Virus record (IMG/VR): IMGVR_UViG_3300047557_003468
Span: 1-32,606 of that record
Length of the DNA: 32,606 nucleotides
Direction: 5' to 3' (one strand)
From: a virus
The notes beneath the pieces are model-generated. The model did not search any database. It saw only the letters and a program-made list of their open reading frames with translations, and had not been told where the DNA came from. Position numbers and translations under genes: made by a program. Positions within the stretch are counted from its first letter, which is position 1, and each line of letters starts with the position of its first letter. Positions 27,301 through 32,606 of this stretch are shown here, piece by piece.

Positions 27301-28965
27301 AAAAACTGGGAAGATGTACAGCGTACTTTTAAAGCAGGAACAACATTAACTATTAAACAATTTGACAACAGGAAGTTTAGTAACCAAGTAACTACAGATG
27401 GTGTAAAGACAATTTACAACAGTGGATACAGCTACACACCACAGATATATTTTATATCAGGGTCAGATAATAGATTATACTTTCAATTTGTAGGGGCTGG
27501 TGCATCTACCGATTCTGTTATAGGGTACAATACTGGAACACCTAATGCATTTATAAGTGGTGCTGCTTCACCAACTTACGGATTTACTGTGGTAGATACT
27601 ATACAAAGAACCGGAAATATTTACAATATTTTTGACGGTGAAGCTAATCCAAGTGTGTTTTTTAGTCCTGGAGACGCTGTAAGCTTCCCTAGCTTTACTG
27701 CATCAGAAGCAGGACAGAGGACATTTAGTGCTAATTTCACAGTCAATTTCCAATTTCAAGACCCAGAGTTCTATCCAGCAGCAAGTGGTTCATTTGAGTT
27801 TGGTGCTTATTACAATGGAGTTTCTTTAATAGGAGCTGTTCAAAGTGTCAACTTTACCTCAAGCTTTGTACCAAGTGGAACTACGACAGGCACTGTTAAT
27901 AAAAGGAGTACAGCAGCTAATCCAGATTCTACTCCAACTAGATCAAGTCCAATATTATCTTTCACAGGACCTTTTGACTTATATGTTGATGGTGTATTCA
28001 GTACAACCATAGGATCATCTCTATCAACTTTGGACGTAGCTGTTTACTTGTGGACTGAAAATGGAGGATTATTAAATTATGCAGACTACTTAGTTGAAAA
28101 TGCATCAGGTGATATAGCAGCAAACTTTAGTTTTTATAACGCAGGTGCTCCAACAGTTTTATTAGGACAACCAACATCAGGTGGTACACCAACTGGAGGA
28201 ACAAAAGAATACGTTGCTTCAAGAGTAATAAACTATACAACACCCGCTTATAGTTTAAGTCCAGAAGATAAAGTAGTGTTTAAATTTAGGCAAACTGGAA
28301 TGTCTACGGCAAATTACACAGCATCTTTATCAAGTGGAACTGCAAACAGCAGTTTAACAATCAACACAATTAGTGCAGCCCAAGGTGGATATCCGTATGC
28401 AACTGCTAGTCTAGCTACTGGAAATTTCATATACGATGTTGTAGATATAAACAATCTCGAAAGTAAGATAGTGCTAAGTGAGAACTTATCAAATTTCCAA
28501 GATTATTTATTCATACCAGCGTTTGCATCAGCTTCGGTTGCTTACACCAGCTCATTATACACCCAGTATGGAGATGTTAACGTATCTTTCAGTCCCCAAC
28601 AAGGTGATAAAATAATTATGGCAGACTTTAGTGGTTTAGTGCAGGATCTCGATGTACAAAGTGTTGAAACTGTGGCAGAGAGAATTAGTATTACTGTGGT
28701 TCCGCAAGTAATAAGTAACTGGATCACTGATCCCTCACGAATTAAGAGATTCCTGCTACTAAGAAAGTTTAAAGATGAACAAAGTGTTATAATGACTTTC
28801 AACAAAACTCCAGGACAAACATCCTATGGATTATTGCTTCCTGAAACAGTGAGCTCAGAGGTTACAGAAAATATTAATACACTACAAGCAGCTGTCCAAT
28901 CGCAGTTGTTGACAGGACAATCTGTGCCGCCTATTAACACCATAGATGGAGGAACTTTTGGCTAA
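24325..28965 (+). CDS. Giant baseplate/tail-fibre protein (gp7-like position)
   Basis: 1546 aa, the largest gene in the window. Residues 1-750 look like a wedge scaffold: repeated sheet segments, then FSSATERLYNFVYKLQLIES and, near residues 540-572, LYKTRGTDRGVRALITTFGI PPSILTVHEYGG, a 'KTRGT..G..ALI..fGIP...L.V.EYGG' element found in large tail proteins that join baseplate and fibres. From about residue 800 the sequence becomes Ser/Thr/Tyr/Gly-rich and all beta, as in receptor-binding fibres. Its place after gp25-gp6 corresponds to T4 gp7, but homology to gp7 itself is not evident to me. Confidence 0.75.
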   Translation: MEVVDVKYLGSDGQYQNYSPVDLALINKAFITPSFGDLDDYVEYFIKDLDGNILDANYFGTQYERGTDVNPLSGTTTTVKLDPETDVRNAGYNRGTVNIKYNFFKTYLQSTPFTENNFWIKEISTSRTEIKVARQDLSNSQLANAFNIFNTALSAQTYYPDFLLNFGNDIQVIAVNAVYVEEGLSGYIIFKLYEPLPDQFDLKSTFWVVTQVAESAEFNVTTTVEPEPVEELTRLRGPNYKVAINDSVSQTTPYYTYTNLFATSVSSSFQQLRSMMDEKGVSINVDYSNFENFVHFSSATERLYNFVYKLQLIESASAGLATTNTSTAKVLLQNQINSTIEKFDGYEYYLYFQSASTAWPKSTTDLPYLLYSVTSSQAVNWLGSSETLPTATSLSNYYSASFYDNNNPDLLEYTTPAYIRDDVSNEPYLVFLNMIGQHFDNIWIYLKDVTNRYSAENNPFVGISLDEVGNALKSLGLKLYTNTNISDNIYYSLLGINGDGNLLPPTGSEVITEYVTSSIETLPADQINAEYYKRLYHNLAYLYKTRGTDRGVRALITTFGIPPSILTVHEYGGYNMYDVAGIQEIDNIKITTGSVLEISSSLLSPYSTLQYYDNNKDRTSITVQVGFSPADSINASITSSGYITASNQPGYFNIMQFIGAPDLQYSSSYTPLVQLGNTYFNAEYTSRYDVWDFIRIIKYYNNTLFKLLRDFVPARASADTGIVIKSHILERNKYPRKEPTFTTSSNDADYELLEVSGSDGGCVIGSTEFVQAFPVQYSAYSTPLLQSNGTVYVSSSDDVQKYNGEFSGSTIYAEVNYFPQTEYSSYIYPWTSSVPAPNKIMFTTYSLDATFQNITGSVISQRFLDLDYNSSQLVPVNYGLVTQSLSRSLVIGFVSQSSQPYSQFAQYQDYNQSFRPITIPRYSGSYLSGRYYNSHSLGDVSYGEDPVIDYTSKRVGFFNQIESSSFLPGKVNASLAYLADVSGGLYELNQNNKNWEDVQRTFKAGTTLTIKQFDNRKFSNQVTTDGVKTIYNSGYSYTPQIYFISGSDNRLYFQFVGAGASTDSVIGYNTGTPNAFISGAASPTYGFTVVDTIQRTGNIYNIFDGEANPSVFFSPGDAVSFPSFTASEAGQRTFSANFTVNFQFQDPEFYPAASGSFEFGAYYNGVSLIGAVQSVNFTSSFVPSGTTTGTVNKRSTAANPDSTPTRSSPILSFTGPFDLYVDGVFSTTIGSSLSTLDVAVYLWTENGGLLNYADYLVENASGDIAANFSFYNAGAPTVLLGQPTSGGTPTGGTKEYVASRVINYTTPAYSLSPEDKVVFKFRQTGMSTANYTASLSSGTANSSLTINTISAAQGGYPYATASLATGNFIYDVVDINNLESKIVLSENLSNFQDYLFIPAFASASVAYTSSLYTQYGDVNVSFSPQQGDKIIMADFSGLVQDLDVQSVETVAERISITVVPQVISNWITDPSRIKRFLLLRKFKDEQSVIMTFNKTPGQTSYGLLLPETVSSEVTENINTLQAAVQSQLLTGQSVPPINTIDGGTFG

Positions 28966-28970
28966 TGCAT

Positions 28971-28980
28971 ATATTTATAA
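28971..28980 (+). promoter_or_regulatory. Candidate late promoter box ATATTTATAA
   Basis: In the 34-bp gap between the giant gene and CDS 29000..29665; the leader from the box to the ATG is A-rich (AGAGAAAATAGACTAAAAC). Confidence 0.5.
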
Positions 28981-28999
28981 AGAGAAAATAGACTAAAAC

Positions 29000-29665
29000 A
29001 TGGCATATTTAAACAACACATCAGTTGTAGTAGACGCAATTCTCACTGACAAAGGTAGGCAACTACTTTCTCAGAACGATGGTTCATTTCAAATTACACA
29101 GTTCTCTTTATCCGACGATGAAGTGGATTACACTCTCTACAATCCTAATCATCCATCCGGATCTGCATTCTACGGTGAAGCAATAGAGAATATGCCAATA
29201 ATACAGGCATTTCCTGAATCGCAACAAATCATGAAGTATAAGCTAATAACTCTACCAAGAGGAACAGCGAAACTACCAGTAATTACTATTGGTTATCCTT
29301 CAATAGTATTGAAGCAAGGTGCATCAATATCAATTACACCACAAACTCTAAACTATTTAGGAGCTACTTCAACTTTTGAGCAATCGGGATATGTTGCAAC
29401 TATAGGTGATGTCAGAACTACAGCAGCATTTAACGGAGTTGGACTTAACACTCCACAAGCTACTGCACTTAATGCAACCGGTGTTACAACAGTTGGAACT
29501 AACGTATCTAAGACTGTAATTGGTACTTCAATTAATATAACAGCAACAACTGTAAACACTCTATTTGGAAATAATACAACACTATACACCACACTTACAG
29601 TCACTGGACGTGATTCTGGTGCAAGATTGTTCGTTCCAGTTCAAATAACAAAAGTAACACAATAA
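29000..29665 (+). CDS. Tail-associated structural protein of unknown family
   Basis: 221 aa. The N-terminus YLNNTSVVVDAILTDKGRQL LSQNDGSFQITQFSLSDDEV DYTLYNPNHPSG is of a type I know from marine phage contigs next to fibre genes. The second half is a Thr/Val/Asn-rich beta domain with alternating residues (TTVGTNVSKTVIGTSINITA), like the shaft or knob of a fibre. First gene of the last operon, following a candidate late promoter; 4 bp before the next gene. Confidence 0.7.
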   Translation: MAYLNNTSVVVDAILTDKGRQLLSQNDGSFQITQFSLSDDEVDYTLYNPNHPSGSAFYGEAIENMPIIQAFPESQQIMKYKLITLPRGTAKLPVITIGYPSIVLKQGASISITPQTLNYLGATSTFEQSGYVATIGDVRTTAAFNGVGLNTPQATALNATGVTTVGTNVSKTVIGTSINITATTVNTLFGNNTTLYTTLTVTGRDSGARLFVPVQITKVTQ

Positions 29666-29669
29666 GAAT

Positions 29670-30755
29670 ATGTCATATACTAGACTAGGACCATCGGATC
29701 TTGTGATCAGTTCGGACTCGATAACAGCTCCAGCATGGAGTTCCAATCAGCCAACACTATCTACTTTTTTCACTGCTTCGACAGTGGTAACAAGTGCTAT
29801 TAGTCAAGGTGCCTTTTACTTAAACGTGTACCAAACGCAAAGTAATGCGACAGGAGCAGCTATACAATTTTCAATAGCTTATGGAAATCTAAAGGGTTCC
29901 GGATCTCGTTGGTATAATCCTTTAGTACCTGGAGTATCACCATCTCTTACTACCTATAGGCAGTACGAAACACTTGTATACGGACCAGCTCTTTCAGGAT
30001 CAACACAAGGATTCAACTTTGGAGGAGAAGCAACAAACGCGCCTGATATATTTGCAATAAATGTAGATAGAAATAGGTATAAAGAAAATTTATTTCCTGG
30101 CACATTTAACCTAAAAATATCAGGAAGTAATGGACAAATCCAGTTATGCGATAACAGTAACGATGTTACTACGGTAACTTATTTAGATTGTGGAAGAGTG
30201 TTTAATCTAGTGTCTGGATCTAATGGTACAGCTACTAATGGCAATGTAACAGGGCAGATAGCACCTGGATACACACCATCTGGATCTTATGGATTTTTCC
30301 TTCCTGATATTGGAACTATTATACTTAACGCAAGTGCTTTAGCATTAGGAACTGCTTACGGTGGTATAGGGTTAACATTAGATCGTCAGAATTATGGATC
30401 ACCGAGCTATACGCTCAACGCATCCTCTTCCTATACGTCAACTAACAACACACTACTCTATCAAGCAGTGTCTCAATCAGCATACTTCCAGCTTAACAGC
30501 TTAGAGACCATTTCTTCTGATTACATATTTTTGAGAGTAGGCAATGCTGACTACAACTACTCAAGCAATCCAACCTTTGTATCAGGATCAGGAAACGTCC
30601 TATACTCCAGCATGATATATAATCCACAAACTTATATAACAACTGTTGGTTTGTATAATGATAATTCGGAACTTCTAGCTGTTGCAAAACTATCTAGAGC
30701 ACTCGTAAAAGACTTTACAAAAGAAGCACTTATTAGAGTGAAATTAGATTGGTAA
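29670..30755 (+). CDS. Tail-fibre-like structural protein
   Basis: 361 aa, all-beta and rich in Ser, Gly, Tyr and Asn. It starts MSYTRLGPSDLVISSDSITA PAWSSNQPTLSTFF and continues with QGAFYLNVYQTQSNATGAAI QFSIAYGNLKGSGSRWYNP. This opening recurs in uncharacterised marine phage proteins encoded beside tail genes. The C-terminus carries one lysine-rich helix (AKLSRALVKDFTKEALIRVK). Receptor-binding or fibre assembly is the likely role by context. Confidence 0.7.
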   Translation: MSYTRLGPSDLVISSDSITAPAWSSNQPTLSTFFTASTVVTSAISQGAFYLNVYQTQSNATGAAIQFSIAYGNLKGSGSRWYNPLVPGVSPSLTTYRQYETLVYGPALSGSTQGFNFGGEATNAPDIFAINVDRNRYKENLFPGTFNLKISGSNGQIQLCDNSNDVTTVTYLDCGRVFNLVSGSNGTATNGNVTGQIAPGYTPSGSYGFFLPDIGTIILNASALALGTAYGGIGLTLDRQNYGSPSYTLNASSSYTSTNNTLLYQAVSQSAYFQLNSLETISSDYIFLRVGNADYNYSSNPTFVSGSGNVLYSSMIYNPQTYITTVGLYNDNSELLAVAKLSRALVKDFTKEALIRVKLDW

Positions 30756-30765
30756 TTAAAGAATA

Positions 30766-32208
30766 ATGAGTAGATCGTCGAATAGTCTTAGGGCATCAGA
30801 TGTAATAACTACTCCAATCAAGCTTAAGTACACAGCTTCCTATGACTGTAGCAGTCTAGAAACCTACGGACTTACTGTTTTGACTGGAATAAATGGACCT
30901 GTCACATCAACAGGCTCAATTCCTCAAACGACGCTGAACTACCTATCAATAAGGCAACTCTACTACTCAAACTTTCTTACTGGAAGTTATTTAGCAAGCA
31001 CTTCAAGCTTCGACAACTCTATGCAGTCGACAGCTGCTTCAGGTACTCTAGATGCTGATCTTAGGTATTTTCCCACAGATGCAGGAGCAGTTATAAGAGT
31101 GTTATCCATACCTAGAAACGTGTATGGTGAGAGATTATCTAGAAGATCTTTTGTAATGTCATCAGTAGACTACAAACTAGTCGATGATGGAAACGGTAAC
31201 ATTGTTGATCAGAACAGTAACAATGTGCATGTAGGCAATATAATTTATCCGCAGGGAATGGTTATCATAACCAATCCTGATTATTTAGAGGTATTACCTT
31301 ACTATCCAACAGCTGTAGATGATGTGGGATCTTTTGAAAGTTCCACAAGTCCGAAAACAGTTAATTTATTGTCTAATGATGATGGTGGTAGCGGAACTCT
31401 ACAGGGTTCGACTGTTTCTATTTTTGGCGGTGATGCAAGTTACTTTACTAATAACCTCAACGGAACAGTTACATTAAATACAACTGCACCAGGCATTTAC
31501 ACTACTTACTATACAGTAGATTCTTTAGTGGCTGGAGGTTGTTATTTAGCTAGTAACACTGCTTCCGTAACAGTATCGGTATATCCAGATCCCACAACAA
31601 CCACTAGTACAACCACAACAACATCAACCATACCACCTACAACCACTAGCACAACCACAACAACAACCACTGTAGTACCTACAACCACTAGCACGACTAC
31701 GACTACAACTATACCGGTTACAACTACTACAACCATACCAGTAACCACAACAACAACTATACCGGTTACAACTACTACAACCATACCACCTACAACCACT
31801 AGTACTACAACTACGACAACAACTATACCACCTACAACTACTAGTACCACAACCGTATCAACAAAACTAGTGCAGTTATTTGCTAAACACGACTCTGGAA
31901 CAACTTTGTTCCCTGATGTTAAATTTGCATATTCCTACGATAACATAACATTCACAGAAGTGGGTAGTAACTTTACTGATACAACTTGTACTCTAAGAGC
32001 CACCTTAAGTGTTCCAACTGGAAACACTCTATACGTTAAGATTACGCAAAACGGTAATACAAGTGTTGCTTACCAATCAAACAGATCAAGCATAACACCA
32101 TGCCCAGCATATGATCCAGGAACAGCCGTTTGCGTTTGGTCAGCGGGAATACTCGTACCGAGAGAATACTATTTTGTGCTAGATGCTGAGCAATCGGGAG
32201 CGTGTTAA
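30766..32208 (+). CDS. Multidomain tail fibre/adhesin with Thr-rich linker
   Basis: 480 aa. Residues 1-180: a structural domain with the same context as the two preceding products (SNSLRASDVITTPIKLKYTA, VIRVLSIPRNVYGERLSRRS, GNIIYPQGMVIITNPDYLEV). Residues about 183-275: a cadherin/Ig-like domain (PTAVDDVGSFESSTSPKTVN LLSNDDGG, then GIYTTYYTVDS). Residues about 278-366: almost only Thr, Pro, Ser and Ile in repeats such as TTTTTIPVTTTTTIP, an extended linker. Residues 367-480: a C-terminal beta domain (KFAYSYDNITFTEVGSNFTD) with four cysteines, probably the exposed tip. Confidence 0.75.
   Translation: MSRSSNSLRASDVITTPIKLKYTASYDCSSLETYGLTVLTGINGPVTSTGSIPQTTLNYLSIRQLYYSNFLTGSYLASTSSFDNSMQSTAASGTLDADLRYFPTDAGAVIRVLSIPRNVYGERLSRRSFVMSSVDYKLVDDGNGNIVDQNSNNVHVGNIIYPQGMVIITNPDYLEVLPYYPTAVDDVGSFESSTSPKTVNLLSNDDGGSGTLQGSTVSIFGGDASYFTNNLNGTVTLNTTAPGIYTTYYTVDSLVAGGCYLASNTASVTVSVYPDPTTTTSTTTTTSTIPPTTTSTTTTTTTVVPTTTSTTTTTTIPVTTTTTIPVTTTTTIPVTTTTTIPPTTTSTTTTTTTIPPTTTSTTTVSTKLVQLFAKHDSGTTLFPDVKFAYSYDNITFTEVGSNFTDTTCTLRATLSVPTGNTLYVKITQNGNTSVAYQSNRSSITPCPAYDPGTAVCVWSAGILVPREYYFVLDAEQSGAC
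31597..31860 (+). repeat. ACA/ACT triplet repeat tract coding for the Thr-rich linker
   Basis: Composed of ACA, ACC and ACT codons with spaced CCA and ATA. A unit containing ACCGGTTACAACTACTACA recurs around 31713 and 31761. Synonymous codons vary between units, which limits slippage but still favours length change by recombination. Confidence 0.8.
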
Positions 32209-32223
32209 TGAAATTAATTTGTT

Positions 32224-32606
32224 ATGAAAAATGTTCGTTATATCTGTGTACAACCTCGTATCAAGTATTATGCTTGGCAAGTTGAAGTTGTAATACATAA
32301 TTTTATCAAGCATGGAGGTAATGCTAACAAGCTAGAAATTTTAGTTGCAACAAATCCTAGCGATGGAACATCAGCACAGGAAGTTGTAGAAATGTGGAAC
32401 AAGTTAGCATCAACCTACAACTACGTTAGATTCTTTTTTTATGAAGATACGAGAGAGGATAAGACTTACATTCCATCGGTGTACTTCAATATCCTAAAGA
32501 AACATATTCAAGCCTTTCCAGAGCTTGAAGAAGAAGCACTATATTTATTCGATTGTGACACAATTTATACAAAGCCTTTGGATTTAGCACCAATGCTAAG
32601 CGATGA
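32224..32606 (+). CDS. Glycosyltransferase, truncated by the window end
   Basis: 127 codons are present without a stop. The start is the ATG at 32224; another ATG at 32208 reads a short dead-end frame. The sequence MKNVRYICVQPRIKYYAWQV EVVIHNFIKHGG and later ALYLFDCDTIYTKP, with the D110-x-D112 motif, fits a nucleotide-sugar-dependent glycosyltransferase (GT-A type). Such genes near fibre genes of phages are thought to modify virion proteins or host surface sugars. The gene follows the adhesin by 15 bp and is probably co-transcribed. Confidence 0.7.
   Translation, partial: MKNVRYICVQPRIKYYAWQVEVVIHNFIKHGGNANKLEILVATNPSDGTSAQEVVEMWNKLASTYNYVRFFFYEDTREDKTYIPSVYFNILKKHIQAFPELEEEALYLFDCDTIYTKPLDLAPMLSD

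Noticed and set aside
31542-31850. Valine-rich 102-aa minus-strand frame
   Set aside because: It is the complement of the ACA/ACT repeat tract coding for the threonine-rich linker.

Overview
The window looks like part of the genome of an uncultured tailed phage with a contractile tail (a distant T4-like myovirus) infecting a member of the Bacteroidota. The virus call rests on a baseplate and tail gene block (OB-fold hub/spike, gp25-like, gp6/baseplate-J-like, DNRLRE-type and fibre-like proteins) beside a gp55-like late sigma factor. The host call rests on about 28 promoters with the Bacteroidota layout: a -33 TTG, a spacer of 19-20 bp and a -7 box TATCTTTAGG (the host consensus is TTTG-N19-TANNTTTG). 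There are no Shine-Dalgarno sites in front of the small genes.

Region 1 (1 to about 11.5 kb) is an accessory, probably early-expressed region. It holds 28 small genes, 27 of them on the + strand, nearly all with a private promoter and usually a private terminator. In thirteen junctions the terminator of one gene and the promoter of the next are one nested element: a GC hairpin carries the -33 TTG in its loop, and the -7 box follows the T-rich tail. The mRNA leaders are about 20-30 nt and nearly identical, ending AATCAAAGTTATG. Recognisable products are few: a DUF932 protein, a DUF6011-type Cys cluster protein, a small HTH protein, a probable papain/C39-like cysteine peptidase, a possible GIY-YIG-fold protein and a pair of paralogues. 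Interspersed are five copies of a structured non-coding RNA of about 75-85 nt, each with its own promoter of the same kind. They share a 5' helix that shows covariation, a variable middle hairpin and a conserved 3' hairpin with loop AGGUASG. One copy is also covered by an opposing promoter. I consider this RNA family the most likely undescribed system in the window.

A 430-bp stretch without a convincing gene (11494-11922) separates the two regions.

Region 2 (11.9 kb to the end) is entirely + strand and organised as tightly coupled operons (TAATG or ATGA overlaps). It runs through small virion-associated proteins, glutaredoxin, an HD-domain hydrolase, a membrane-anchored coiled-coil protein, the gp55-like sigma factor, a frame-disrupted small gene, the gp5-like hub, a spike-tip-like protein, a 635-aa helical virion protein, gp25, gp6, DNRLRE and wedge/fibre proteins, and ends in a truncated glycosyltransferase. 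The main uncoupled junctions of this region each carry either a host-type promoter or an AT-rich box CTATTTATTA/ATATTTATAA, a plausible late promoter for the encoded sigma factor. The expected programme is host-polymerase transcription of region 1 and the non-coding RNAs first, then sigma-switched transcription of region 2.
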